From contig NZ_RHHR01000026.1 of NCBI RefSeq assembly GCF_003710915.1, forward strand, positions 54,496-118,495: 64,000 bases of DNA, in the 5' to 3' direction. The position numbers and the translations under genes were made by a program. The notes beneath the pieces were generated by a model. That model saw nothing but the letters and a program-made list of their open reading frames with translations. It made no database searches and had not been told where the DNA came from. Positions 45,884 to 55,378 of this stretch are shown here, piece after piece. Origin of the DNA: Brevibacillus invocatus. Its GTDB lineage: Bacteria > Bacillota > Bacilli > Brevibacillales > Brevibacillaceae. How positions within the stretch are numbered: the stretch's first letter is position 1; each line of letters starts with the position of its first letter.

Positions 45884-48259
45884 CTACTGGTATTCGGCAA
45901 TCCGTCGGGCATAGGAGGAAGCGAGTGTTGCAGCCGTCTCCGCCGTCGCCCCTTGAGAAATCACTTTGAAGTGGGAATCTTCATTATCAGGCAGAATCAA
46001 TACCCAGCCGTTTGCATCGTATACCTTGATGCCATCCACTAGCTCCAGCAGCTTTCCTTTACTTTCTTCCAGCACTTTCCGCATGACTCGACCTTTTTGC
46101 GACCACGGGCAAAACACAATCTGCTTTTCCATGTAGCAGGCCGGAATATTTTCAAGCAAGCTTCCAAGAGGCTTCTCCTCCCGTGCGAGATACGAAAGAA
46201 TTTGCATCAGGCTGTATACAGCATCAAATAACGGATGGAAGGGTTCCCCGACAGAAACCTCCATCATGGAGCGCGGCGAAACCTTTGTGCGCACGACCTC
46301 TATTTGCAGCAGCTGAGCCAAATGTTCCAGCTCTATCGGTGCACTGACAGGCAGACCGATACGCTTGTGCAGAGGACTGCATGCCAGTATTTGAATAGCC
46401 AGGAGCTGTTCCGTGGATAGAGGGATTCCCTGCTCTGTGTACAGAGAAAGATGTTCTCCGTCACGATCCAAGCACACGCCCAGATCGGCTCCTTGTCTGC
46501 AAACACCTTCTTGGATCGAACCGTAAATCGCAACCACACCAAGGGTATGAAACAGTGGAGTGAGAAAGGTGGGATAGAAGCGTGGCTCACAATCTATTAG
46601 CAATCGGAATCGCTTGCGTTGGATACTCACCAGATCAAGCCGGTCGACAAGTCCACGCATATACGCATCCTGCACCTGATGCTCGATGTGCAATTGTCCA
46701 AGCTGATGAAGACTGCGTACGTACGTTTCTTGCCAATACGCATTCTCGATCTTGCGCTCCGCGTCACGCGTGATCGGCAACCCACTCTGATCGACAAATT
46801 GAAGAATCATTTGTTTCTCATCAAGCGGATCTGTCATCTGCAAGTGGATGCCTCCTTGGCACCCCAGGCTGCGTATCCCGTAACGAAGCAGTGGTACATT
46901 TCCCACGCCAAGATCAACCGTGTCGATCCCTGATGAACAAAGACTGGTCATCAAACTGTGCTTGAGCAACTGGGCAAAGGGATGCGGGCATGCTGACAGG
47001 GCGATACGACTGCCAAATGGCAGGCCATAAGCATATGCTGCCGCCAAACGCGTCACGAATTCGGGCGTGATCTCCACGTTGCCGATCCCTTTAATGCCAG
47101 ATGTGCCAAACAGATTTTTACTTTGCTTTGTACCGTAGATCAAGGATGTCGTGACAGTAGCACTTTCGCCGATTTCCTTATCCGGCCAAATTTTCACGCC
47201 TGCCTTGATTGAAGATTTCGAACCGATCTGACAACGGTCTCCAATCACGGCTCCTTCACCCAGAATCACGGAATCGCCGATCTGGATATTACGTCCGAGC
47301 GTGGTACCCGTAATCTCTGTTTTTTTGCCAACCACTGTATTTTCCCACAGCACCGCTCGCGTCAGCTTCGATCCGGAAGCGACGACGGAGTGGTTTCCGA
47401 TAATGCTGTACGGGCCTACTGACACCCCTGCCTGCAAATGCACCTGCTCACCGATGTACACAGGACCTTCCAATCGTACGGAGGAATCAATCTTCACCTG
47501 ATACTCCAGAAAGATGCGCGGAGCAATCTCCTGCGCTTTGATTTCCACTTGGACAAGCCCGTCCAGGAGGTCAAATTGCGCTTGCCGGTATACCTCCAAA
47601 GAGCCGATGTCTGACCAGTACCCAGTGGCAGCATAGCCAAAGAGCGGTTTTTGTTCTTGTAAGAAAAATGGAAACACTTCTTTGCTGAAATCCACTTCCT
47701 TGTCATTCTCTATATAAGCAAGCACCTCAGGTTCACACACATACATCCCGGTATTCACGGTATCGCTAAACACTTCTGCCCAGCTCGGCTTTTCCAAAAA
47801 CCGGACAATCCGACCACTCTCATCCGTCATCACCACCCCGAATTCGAGGGGTGTCTCCACCTGGGTCAAAATCAAGGTGGCAAGTGCCTGCTTCTCTTCG
47901 TGAAAACGGATGGCTTGTGTCAAATCGAAGTCAGTCAAGGTGTCTCCGCTGATGACGATAAACCGTTCATCCAAGAAATCGGCGCAATTTTTCACACTTC
48001 CTGCTGTACCTAGAGGCGTTGTCTCTTCAAAATAAGTGAGGGAAACCCCATACTGTGAGCCATCACCAAAAGCGTTGCGAATCACGTCAGGAAGAAATTG
48101 AAGCGTGACCGCAATATCTTTGATGCCATGTCGTTTCAACAGCTCGATCGTGTACTCCATGCAAGGCCGATTCAACAACGGGACCATCGGCTTTGGTGTA
48201 TGAGACGTTAAGGGACGCAGACGTGTACCTTTGCCGCCAGCCATGATTACTGCCTTCAT
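45884..48259 (-). CDS. Sugar nucleotidyltransferase fused to a catalytically degenerate phosphomannomutase domain
   Basis: A 791-residue protein. ATG 48259 (MKAVIMAGGKGTRLRPLTSH) follows GAAGGAGGAG. Residues 1-235 are an NTP-transferase domain with the GGKGTRLRPLT pyrophosphorylase loop; 250-370 a left-handed beta-helix (repeats such as VSVGPYSIIGNHSVV); 380-790 have the phosphohexomutase fold. In the last, the phosphoserine loop TASHNP is replaced by LQMTDPLDEKQM and the metal loop reads CLDRDGEHLSLY, so mutase activity is unlikely. Similar fusions are annotated mannose-1-phosphate guanylyltransferase; here the operon makes a glucose nucleotide an alternative. Confidence 0.85.
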   Translation of the reverse strand: MKAVIMAGGKGTRLRPLTSHTPKPMVPLLNRPCMEYTIELLKRHGIKDIAVTLQFLPDVIRNAFGDGSQYGVSLTYFEETTPLGTAGSVKNCADFLDERFIVISGDTLTDFDLTQAIRFHEEKQALATLILTQVETPLEFGVVMTDESGRIVRFLEKPSWAEVFSDTVNTGMYVCEPEVLAYIENDKEVDFSKEVFPFFLQEQKPLFGYAATGYWSDIGSLEVYRQAQFDLLDGLVQVEIKAQEIAPRIFLEYQVKIDSSVRLEGPVYIGEQVHLQAGVSVGPYSIIGNHSVVASGSKLTRAVLWENTVVGKKTEITGTTLGRNIQIGDSVILGEGAVIGDRCQIGSKSSIKAGVKIWPDKEIGESATVTTSLIYGTKQSKNLFGTSGIKGIGNVEITPEFVTRLAAAYAYGLPFGSRIALSACPHPFAQLLKHSLMTSLCSSGIDTVDLGVGNVPLLRYGIRSLGCQGGIHLQMTDPLDEKQMILQFVDQSGLPITRDAERKIENAYWQETYVRSLHQLGQLHIEHQVQDAYMRGLVDRLDLVSIQRKRFRLLIDCEPRFYPTFLTPLFHTLGVVAIYGSIQEGVCRQGADLGVCLDRDGEHLSLYTEQGIPLSTEQLLAIQILACSPLHKRIGLPVSAPIELEHLAQLLQIEVVRTKVSPRSMMEVSVGEPFHPLFDAVYSLMQILSYLAREEKPLGSLLENIPACYMEKQIVFCPWSQKGRVMRKVLEESKGKLLELVDGIKVYDANGWVLILPDNEDSHFKVISQGATAETAATLASSYARRIAEYQ

Positions 48260-48302
48260 CCTCAAGCTCCTCCTTCATACTGGCAATCTTCCATCGGGTC
48301 TG

Positions 48303-51188
48303 TCACGGAACTTTCGATGACACAAGATCAACTTCCTCATCAGGTCTTACTGCAGGGAGAAGCATACGATACTGCTCAACCGTTTTTTGGGCCAAATGTG
48401 TCCATGCATATCGGCTTTGCACCTCAGATTGCGCGACCTTGGACATGAAAATCCTATCTTCAGGATGGTTCAACAGCCAGCGCAACTGATTGACAAGCGA
48501 ATCCACATCACCTGCGTACATCGTGACCCCGTTCTCCTGATGGCGGACAATCTCGCGAAGACCTCCTGTATCTGCTGCCAATAATGGCGTGCCAAACGAC
48601 ATCGCCTCCAATGCGACGATTCCGAATGGCTCATACAAGCTGGGGAATACGGCTACGTCTGCCAAACGAAACAACACATTTCTACGTTCATCCTCTACAA
48701 ATCCCAAGAAACGTACTTCACTAGCAATGCCATACCGGTGTGCCAAATCTTGCAGTTCTTCACGCATCGGACCTTTTCCGGCGATGACGAGCGTCAGATC
48801 CGGATGCTCGTGCCGCAAGCGTGAGACTGCATGAAGCAGGAGATGAACGCCTTTCTCTTTGACAAGTCTACCAACGAAAAACAGCATGGGTCCCTGCCCC
48901 AGACCTAGCTCCCGTCGAACCTCCTCCATATGCCGACTCATTTCTTCACTCAGGTCAGGGGGTGATTCTACACCGTTGTAAATCAGGCACATCTTTTCTT
49001 CAGCCATTCCAAACAAGCGTTTCACTTCTTCCATCATGTACTGGCTGCAAACAAAGATGCGGTCAGATACCTTGCACAGCTCCCTTTCACAATCGTGGAT
49101 TCGCTGCTGTAGTGGCGAATGAATTCCCTGATGACGGCCATGTTCCAAAGCATGAATCGTGGAAATCAAGGGAAGGTTCCAGCGGTGTTTCATTTCCACG
49201 GCTGCCCAACCAACCAGCCAGTCATGGGCATGAATCAGATCAGGATAAAAGCCTTCTCTCCTCATCTGTTCGACCGTGTCTACGATCGCCAAATTCAGCT
49301 GAAATACCCACTGCAGGAAATCCTCTTGCTCTGCCGTAGAGAAGGTGTTGACACGATGGACATGGATGCCCTCCAACCATTCACTCCCTGCTACCCTGTC
49401 AGCAGAGCCAGTCAGGACATGCACCTCCACACCCAAGCGAACCAGATGGATGGCCAAATCGTAGACCGCCCGTCCCAGTCCGCCAACCACATACGGAGGG
49501 AATTCCCAGCTGAGCATCAGGATTCGGGGCTGCGTTCCGTGCGCCTGGCTGACCGCAACCATTTGCTGCGATACGTTCACTTTATGCATGGAAGCAGGCA
49601 AATAATACCTTTCCCTCACATCAGGAAAAAGCGGATAAGCCATTTCCATGCTTTGGATTTTCACCGGTTCATACTGGTCGCTTCGAACCATCTCGATCAG
49701 TTCAAAAAAACGTGTCAGATGATCATGAACGCGACGTACCGCGTACTCCACGACAGTCTGCCCATCCATGATGAATGACCAGTCACTGCTCTGCGCAAGC
49801 ATCAGTTCCCGTGCAGCCTGACGCAAACAGCGGACCCCGAATTCGGCCTTCTCTCCATGATCCTGCTGCCTGTGAACCTGTATCACAGCCTCAACCATTT
49901 CCCGCTCTGCCTGATGCAGGTGGCGATACAGCCAATCGTTTCGTTCATTCAGCCAGACCTCGCCATAGCCATTGCGTCCCCAGGAGGACATCGGCAGTCG
50001 TGCGCGATCATTTTCAGGATAACGCTCAAGATAGGCGGCGGGAGTGATCAGGCGAACCTCATCGGAAGCCATCGCGGTTTTGCGAAGCAGATGATCGAGA
50101 AATTGTGGGCCTTCATACCACCAGTGGCCAAACAGCTCAGCATCATAGGTGGCGACCACCAGCGGCTCCCGGTCCATCCAGACTGCTGTTTCCCGCACCT
50201 GACGCTCGCGATGCTCGAGAAAGTGCTGTGCATGAGCTTCTGCTTTCTCACGAGCCAGTTGGGGATCATACCAATCCTTTTCTACATTCTTGCCCGTAAT
50301 CCGATGGTATTTGAGTCCCGTATGTACGCGAATCCCCGCCGGATGGATATAGGGCTCAATGTACGTCATCTCCCGATCAAATCCGATATCGCGATAGTAT
50401 TCACGGTAATCAAAATCGCCCGGGTAACCGTCATAGGAACTCCATACCTGTCGGGAGGCGACCTCGTCACGCGCAAAGGCAGCGACATCATAAGGAGTCA
50501 AGAGCGGAGCGTACAAGCCACGTCGCGGATGGGGAGTCGCGTGCTGGATCGTGTGACTGTCCACGAAGAAATAACGGATGCCTGCTTCTTTCAACAACCG
50601 ATCCAAGCCTAGCGTATACCCGCACTCCGGTAGCCAGATTCCGGTAGGGCGTTTGCCCAGGATGCGTGTGTGCGTCTCGATCCCTGTCAGAAGCTGTGCA
50701 CGGATCGCCTCTTCCGTCTCCACATACGGAAGAAAAGCGTGGGTTGCCGCGCAAGTAATCACCTCGACGCATCCGCTATCCTGAAGCTTTTTCAAAGCAG
50801 GTATCAATGAATACTGGTGCTTGGTGCAGTACGTGACGATCTCTCGAAAGCGTTCGAGATACATTTTGGCGAGGCGATGCTCTTTTGGATGCTCGACTGA
50901 CCGCCTAACCTCACGTCCCGCCAGCTCCACCGTTTTTCGCAGATGAATACGGAATCGAGACTGGACCAATTCATCTTCAAGCATGGACAACAAGGTTGGC
51001 GATACCGCCACAGTCAGGCGAAAATCAATTCGATCCTCCAGCAGCTTTTCGCAAACCAGCAGAATAGGCAGATACGATTCCAGCATCGCTTCATAGATCC
51101 AACGCTCCTCTAAACAATCGTCCCTGTCCCCGTGACGCACATAGGGTAGATGGGCATGCAGCACAAGGGCGAGATATCCGTGATGCAC
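48303..51188 (-). CDS. GH57 alpha-glucan branching enzyme fused to a GT4 glycosyltransferase
   Basis: A 961-residue protein. GTG 51188 (reads MHHGYLALVLHAHLPYV) follows AAGTGAGGTG; the open frame extends 22 codons upstream without a site. Residues 1-530 are a GH57/DUF1957 branching-enzyme module: LVLHAHLPYVRH, nucleophile Glu about 188 in TGIWLPECGY, acid Asp about 349 in VATYDAELFGHWWYEG. Residues 555-940 are a GT4 glycosyltransferase: LSWEFPPYVVGGLGRAVYDL, FFVGRLVKEKGVHLLL, LYEPFGIVALEAMSFGTPLL. Joining chain growth and branching in one chain suggests concerted synthesis of a branched alpha-glucan. Cytoplasmic; no signal peptide. Confidence 0.92.
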   Translation of the reverse strand: MHHGYLALVLHAHLPYVRHGDRDDCLEERWIYEAMLESYLPILLVCEKLLEDRIDFRLTVAVSPTLLSMLEDELVQSRFRIHLRKTVELAGREVRRSVEHPKEHRLAKMYLERFREIVTYCTKHQYSLIPALKKLQDSGCVEVITCAATHAFLPYVETEEAIRAQLLTGIETHTRILGKRPTGIWLPECGYTLGLDRLLKEAGIRYFFVDSHTIQHATPHPRRGLYAPLLTPYDVAAFARDEVASRQVWSSYDGYPGDFDYREYYRDIGFDREMTYIEPYIHPAGIRVHTGLKYHRITGKNVEKDWYDPQLAREKAEAHAQHFLEHRERQVRETAVWMDREPLVVATYDAELFGHWWYEGPQFLDHLLRKTAMASDEVRLITPAAYLERYPENDRARLPMSSWGRNGYGEVWLNERNDWLYRHLHQAEREMVEAVIQVHRQQDHGEKAEFGVRCLRQAARELMLAQSSDWSFIMDGQTVVEYAVRRVHDHLTRFFELIEMVRSDQYEPVKIQSMEMAYPLFPDVRERYYLPASMHKVNVSQQMVAVSQAHGTQPRILMLSWEFPPYVVGGLGRAVYDLAIHLVRLGVEVHVLTGSADRVAGSEWLEGIHVHRVNTFSTAEQEDFLQWVFQLNLAIVDTVEQMRREGFYPDLIHAHDWLVGWAAVEMKHRWNLPLISTIHALEHGRHQGIHSPLQQRIHDCERELCKVSDRIFVCSQYMMEEVKRLFGMAEEKMCLIYNGVESPPDLSEEMSRHMEEVRRELGLGQGPMLFFVGRLVKEKGVHLLLHAVSRLRHEHPDLTLVIAGKGPMREELQDLAHRYGIASEVRFLGFVEDERRNVLFRLADVAVFPSLYEPFGIVALEAMSFGTPLLAADTGGLREIVRHQENGVTMYAGDVDSLVNQLRWLLNHPEDRIFMSKVAQSEVQSRYAWTHLAQKTVEQYRMLLPAVRPDEEVDLVSSKVP

Positions 51189-51202
51189 CGACAGCACCTC
51201 AC

Positions 51203-51853
51203 TTATGGAGTGGATTTGGTATATAGGGAATAGGAAGAAAAGTTCTCGAACCAAGACGGAACAGATGTCTGTGTCACAGGTTCTATCAGTGGCTCTCCCC
51301 AGACAGCCCTTGTATTTCGCGGTGTGACCACCGATTCAGAACGTAATATGGGACAAAAACGATTTTGATCAAAGAGTCCAAAATCAACGATATACGTTCG
51401 ATCAGGTTGAAGATCGTTCACGTACCATCCGTTTGCCTCTTCTTGAATTTGGAAATCTCTATGCCAATGTGCGTTATGACCATCAAACAAACGGTCGGTC
51501 ACATCATAAATCCGAATTCCTTTTTGGATTTGACGATAATCGCTTTGCAGATAAGAAGCGACCATTCTCATGCGCGGCCAGGTGATTTCCCAATAGACGA
51601 AAAGTACAGTAGGCCCTTGTGCCATTGCCTTGATGATATCCCGACCGTAATAACTGGCTAAGCGCCAGCCTTGGTTGTCATCTGGTTCGGCTTTTTGGGG
51701 CAGCTGGTGGTTCGGCTGGTGGCTTTCTTGTTCAGATTTGGACTTCCCTTTTTGCAACCGGTACTTGACCTGACCGATCGTCAAACCACATTCTTCGGCA
51801 ATTTGGGAAATCGTCATCGATTGGGATTTAAGCTGTAGAATTTTTTCTAGCAC
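51203..51853 (-). CDS. DUF4912 protein with N-terminal HTH-like segment
   Basis: A 216-residue protein. The start is GTG 51853 after GAAAGGAG. Residues 1-35 look like a small helix-turn-helix (SMTISQIAEECGLTIGQVKY). The DUF4912 domain follows: PTVLFVYWEITWPRMRMVAS, IRIYDVTDRLF and YIVDFGLFDQNRFCPILRS. DUF4912 often lies next to GH57 genes, as here (14 bp upstream of the GH57-GT4 gene); its function is unknown. The HTH makes a regulatory role for the operon possible. Confidence 0.8.
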   Translation of the reverse strand: MLEKILQLKSQSMTISQIAEECGLTIGQVKYRLQKGKSKSEQESHQPNHQLPQKAEPDDNQGWRLASYYGRDIIKAMAQGPTVLFVYWEITWPRMRMVASYLQSDYRQIQKGIRIYDVTDRLFDGHNAHWHRDFQIQEEANGWYVNDLQPDRTYIVDFGLFDQNRFCPILRSESVVTPRNTRAVWGEPLIEPVTQTSVPSWFENFSSYSLYTKSTP

Positions 51854-52251
51854 AGGTGAGCGCTCCTTTCCTTTCTGTGAAAAACGTCCCCTCTCAACGA
51901 GAGATCCACACTTTTCGGAGTTTTTCCTATGAAGAGATGTAACAACTTGCAGTCAAACCAGACGGATTCGACTGTTTTTGTGATCATCAGCCAACACTGT
52001 CATCATAGCCAATGCAAGGTAGAAAAACTGTCGAACGCTGGTTGAGGTTCCCTTCTTCTTTTGTCGATAAAGAATGATGTTTTCGTCATGTCCGAGCAAA
52101 AGTTGAGTTGCTATGCGCAGCAAACGCTTTCACACGTCGAATTTTCGTTCATTTTTTGCGCGAAACTCCTTTCTTCATAAGCAGAAATAGAACACATACC
52201 CCTTTCGCTTATGCCGACGGATGTTGATGTATGTATACTCGCGATCAGGAA
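51854..52251. other. Intergenic region upstream of the alpha-glucan operon
   Basis: No gene is supported. On the minus strand TTGACT (51952-51957) with a poor -10 could belong to the DUF4912 promoter; a CTCTC-AAC-GAGAG stem lies at 51891-51903 in its leader. The left half of the stretch is AT-rich and without repeats. Confidence 0.35.
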
Positions 52252-52286
52252 AAAGAAAAAAAGCCGACGCCAAAAGGCATCGACTC
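52252..52286 (-). terminator. Terminator after the second acyl-CoA ligase
   Basis: Minus strand AGTCGATGCC-TTTT-GGCGTCGGCT followed by TTTTTTTC. Confidence 0.75.
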
Positions 52287-52319
52287 TTACCGTAGTGTTC
52301 TGTACCATTTCGAAGCTAA

Positions 52320-53912
52320 CTAATTAACCCGTTTTCCTTTCTCCTGCCAAAACGGTTGGCGAAGCTCCACCTTGCGAATTTTGCCTGAGGCGGTCTTTGG
52401 CAATTCGTCGACAATCTGAAAGCCCTTGGGACATTTAAAGGCAGCCATTCGCTCTCGGCAAAAATGGTTCAATGCTTCCTCGTCGATCTGCATGCCAGGA
52501 CGAGGAACGATGATCGCGTATGGCACCTCACCCCATTTTTCATGCGGAACGGAAACGACTGCGGCTTCCAATACAGCAGGATGCTCATAAAGCAAGCCTT
52601 CCACTTCGATCGATGAGATATTTTCACCGCCGCTGATGATAATGTCTTTCTTACGATCTACGATGTCGATATATCCTTCAGCATCGACCGTTGCCATATC
52701 ACCCGTCCGGTACCAGCCATCCATAATAGCGGCTGCAGTGGCTTCCGGCTGCTTCCAGTAGCCCTCCATCACCATATTGCCGCGAGCGATCACCTCGCCA
52801 ATGCTTTTTCCGTCCCGCGGCACGTCGCTATTTTCGTCGTCCACGACTCGAATTTCTACATTCAGCATCGGGATTCCCGCCTTGGCTTTCCGGCGAAAAC
52901 GAGTTTCCTCCTCTTCATTTCTCAGATGATGCTTGATGGGTGATACCGTGATCAGTGGTGCGCATTCCGTCATCCCGTATACCTGTATAAATTCCCAGCC
53001 CAGCTGCTGTTCCACGGTTCGGACAAACGCTGTAGGCGGTGCTGACCCAGCGATGACGACTCGGATCGAGCTGTCCACCTTGTCACTATGAAAAAGAGGC
53101 TCATTTATCAGCATATTCAGTACCGTAGGGGCCATACATGCGACTGTGATCCCTTCGTTTTGGATCAAGGAGTGAATGAGTGGCGGATCGATCTTTCGTA
53201 GCATGACGTGCCTGGCACCTACTGCTGTAAAGGAGAATGGGGTTCCCCAGCCATTGACGTGAAACATCGGTAAGGTATGTAAGAGGACATCGTGATCCGA
53301 AGCGCGGAGATGGAACATCGTATTTTGCATGTTGAAGTAAAGGGTGCGGTGGGAGTGCATGACGCCTTTGGGTTTGCCAGTCGTGCCGCTGGTGTAGAGG
53401 ATGGTTGCCAAATCCGTCTCCTCGATCTCGACGACCAACGGATCACAGCTTTCTTGTGCCAGAAGGGAATGAAATGTTGCCCATCCGCCATGCGGTTCTG
53501 AGGAGACGTCCAGTGCGATCATGATACGCTTGGATACGGTCGGAAGCTCATCGACAATCGGCTGTACCAATGGAATTAATTCCTCGTCCACGAAAAACAG
53601 CTTCGCCTCAGCATGATCGACGATGTATTGATAATCATGCGGCAACAGTCGTGTATTGAGGGGGACAACCACCGCTCCCAGCTGGAAGCAGGCATAGAAT
53701 AGCTGCAGCATGGCTGCCGTATTGGGCGAGAGGACGGCTACCCGATCTCCTTTTTCAATTCCCAGCCGCTGCATGGCTCGAGCCAGCTGATGCACTTCAC
53801 TCTGAAATTCCCTGTAGGTCCAACGCCGTTCGTTTTCCAAAACAGCCTCCACATCCGGATAGAGCAAGACTGCACGGCGCAAGGTATCGTCGATTCGCAA
53901 GGCTACATGCAT
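52320..53912 (-). CDS. AMP-forming acyl-CoA synthetase (medium/long-chain type)
   Basis: A 530-residue enzyme. ATG 53912 (MHVALRIDDTLRRAVLL) has AAGGAG nine bases upstream; the ATG three codons earlier is too close to it. ANL motifs are complete: ATILYTSGTTGKPKGVMHSH, VYGMTECAPLI, GWYRTGDMATVD and LPKTASGKIRK. The form resembles fatty-acid and methylthioacryloyl-type CoA ligases. It is monocistronic, ended by a terminator and separate from the Liv operon ligase, to which it is only distantly alike. Confidence 0.92.
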   Translation of the reverse strand: MHVALRIDDTLRRAVLLYPDVEAVLENERRWTYREFQSEVHQLARAMQRLGIEKGDRVAVLSPNTAAMLQLFYACFQLGAVVVPLNTRLLPHDYQYIVDHAEAKLFFVDEELIPLVQPIVDELPTVSKRIMIALDVSSEPHGGWATFHSLLAQESCDPLVVEIEETDLATILYTSGTTGKPKGVMHSHRTLYFNMQNTMFHLRASDHDVLLHTLPMFHVNGWGTPFSFTAVGARHVMLRKIDPPLIHSLIQNEGITVACMAPTVLNMLINEPLFHSDKVDSSIRVVIAGSAPPTAFVRTVEQQLGWEFIQVYGMTECAPLITVSPIKHHLRNEEEETRFRRKAKAGIPMLNVEIRVVDDENSDVPRDGKSIGEVIARGNMVMEGYWKQPEATAAAIMDGWYRTGDMATVDAEGYIDIVDRKKDIIISGGENISSIEVEGLLYEHPAVLEAAVVSVPHEKWGEVPYAIIVPRPGMQIDEEALNHFCRERMAAFKCPKGFQIVDELPKTASGKIRKVELRQPFWQEKGKRVN

Positions 53913-54034
53913 AGGTTCCATCTCCTTCTATTGGTGCTTTATCCATAGACTAGCAATTCAGGAGTTTGGCGTCAATTTTGTTATCGGAAAATACTGAAAA
54001 AATTCACAATTCCACAACTAAGTCCAAGAATAGA

Positions 54035-54064
54035 CGAAAACCCGCCTCAAACCTGCTGGCGGGT
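54035..54064 (-). terminator. Terminator after the DUF4247 gene
   Basis: Minus strand ACCCGCC ... GGCGGGTTTTCG; the stem begins at the stop codon. Confidence 0.65.
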
Positions 54065-54837
54065 CAACGTCGTTTGGTTATTCTGCCTGAACCTCCGACT
54101 TTCGTCTTTGGAGGAGATTTTTTCGATGGTGAGAAAATGGATGAGCTTTTGCTCGACGAGGATTCCTTGGACGATGAAGAATTGCGGATGATTTTTCCTG
54201 AGCTTTTGGTCGTTGAATCCGACTGTTTGTCAAACAAGCTGCCTCCGGATCCTACCGTTGCGGTTTGATCGGGTTTTTGGCTGCTCCGTTTAATGATGCT
54301 CCCCGTACCTTCCTTGGTGACAGGCGGGCTTGCTTTGTCCGGCGTACTGTACGTTCCGCCTGGCTTGTTCACTTCCTTGCTGGAATATCCGCGATAGCTG
54401 CCTCCACTGCTGCTCATCCCATCGAGGACATCCTCCAGGACGGAGGCGACAAAGTACGCTTTCAGAAAGGAAGACTCGTAGTTTTTCTCAACGAATTCCT
54501 TCGTATCTTTCTGCACGATGGTATCCGCCGGATTTTGCGGGTCCTGCTGCAGATGATACCAGGCATCTGTATAGACGAGGAACATGCGCTCGGTATTTTC
54601 CGCAGACATTTCCTCCGGCTCTTCAATAGCGACCAGCTCTTCGGCAACCTCTGGCACGGTCTTATTGACAGCCCGATATACGCGTGAGGATTGCCCTCCA
54701 TCTACGGAACTGACGGATTCCAAGGCATACGTGTCACTGATATCCGGCGCTGCATGGCCGCCACCGCCAGCCATAGCCATCAGGAAGATGGCAGGTATCA
54801 AAAAGAGCTTGATCAATTTTACCCATTCACGGGGCAT
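54064..54837 (-). CDS. Secreted or membrane-anchored DUF4247 protein with Ser/Lys-rich tail
   Basis: A 257-residue protein; ATG 54837 follows AGGAGGAG. An N-terminal hydrophobic segment (LFLIPAIFLMAMAG) acts as signal or anchor. The middle (YALESVSSVDGGQSSRVYRA, MFLVYTDAWYHLQQDPQNPA, SFLKAYFVASVLEDVL) is the DUF4247 pattern. The last about 90 residues are low-complexity, rich in Ser, Lys, Gly and Pro, with no fold. Last gene of the PspA / DUF350 / DUF4178 group; function unknown. Confidence 0.75.
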   Translation of the reverse strand: MPREWVKLIKLFLIPAIFLMAMAGGGGHAAPDISDTYALESVSSVDGGQSSRVYRAVNKTVPEVAEELVAIEEPEEMSAENTERMFLVYTDAWYHLQQDPQNPADTIVQKDTKEFVEKNYESSFLKAYFVASVLEDVLDGMSSSGGSYRGYSSKEVNKPGGTYSTPDKASPPVTKEGTGSIIKRSSQKPDQTATVGSGGSLFDKQSDSTTKSSGKIIRNSSSSKESSSSKSSSIFSPSKKSPPKTKVGGSGRITKRR

Positions 54838-54849
54838 ATGCCTCTCCTC

Positions 54850-55356
54850 CTAGCTACCGCGTAACACCTGCACATCAGCCGGAAGTACCGTCTCTCCCTC
54901 GTAGAGCATGAATCTACCATCCTGCCATTCAATCCGCAACAGCTGGCGCTGGTCAGACTGGAATTGCCAAATATACTGCTCTCCAGATGCTGAAAAAGGA
55001 GCTTTTCCGACCACGCTGATCCGTCCGGAATACTGCTCCTCCAGATGGTACGTCACATCATCCATCTCGATGGTGGTCGGCACCTCATCCACCGAATCCA
55101 GTCGTCCATCGATCACATGATAGAGGTGAAACACCGTGCGCTCACGATCTTCGATGTAGAGATAGCGAATATCATTGCCGTCCTGCAGCGTCAGCATGGT
55201 TGCATGGCGGCTCGCATTGCTGGCTTTGCCCGTCACCTGATACGTGACCATCGACACTTCTACCACGTCACCTGCCCCTACGGTCAGGATGCTTTTCTCC
55301 GGCTCCGGCGGTTCGTGCTTGGAAAACAAGTTCGTTATTCGCTTAAACAGGCTCAT
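54850..55356 (-). CDS. DUF4178 domain protein
   Basis: A 168-residue soluble protein; ATG 55356 follows GCAGGAGGGAG. The DUF4178 pattern is visible: VGAGDVVEVSMVTYQVTGKA, then a beta-rich barrel with DGNDIRYLYIEDRERTVFHL and YHLEEQYSGRISVVGKAPF. Members occur next to DUF350, DUF4247 and PspA, as here. No activity is known. Confidence 0.8.
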   Translation of the reverse strand: MSLFKRITNLFSKHEPPEPEKSILTVGAGDVVEVSMVTYQVTGKASNASRHATMLTLQDGNDIRYLYIEDRERTVFHLYHVIDGRLDSVDEVPTTIEMDDVTYHLEEQYSGRISVVGKAPFSASGEQYIWQFQSDQRQLLRIEWQDGRFMLYEGETVLPADVQVLRGS

Positions 55357-55378
55357 TGCATACTCCCTCCTGCTGCGC

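Noticed and set aside
52111..52308. A 65-codon minus-strand frame between the second acyl-CoA ligase and the glucan operon
   Set aside because: It includes the ligase terminator stem (52252-52286) and has no ribosome binding site or family match.
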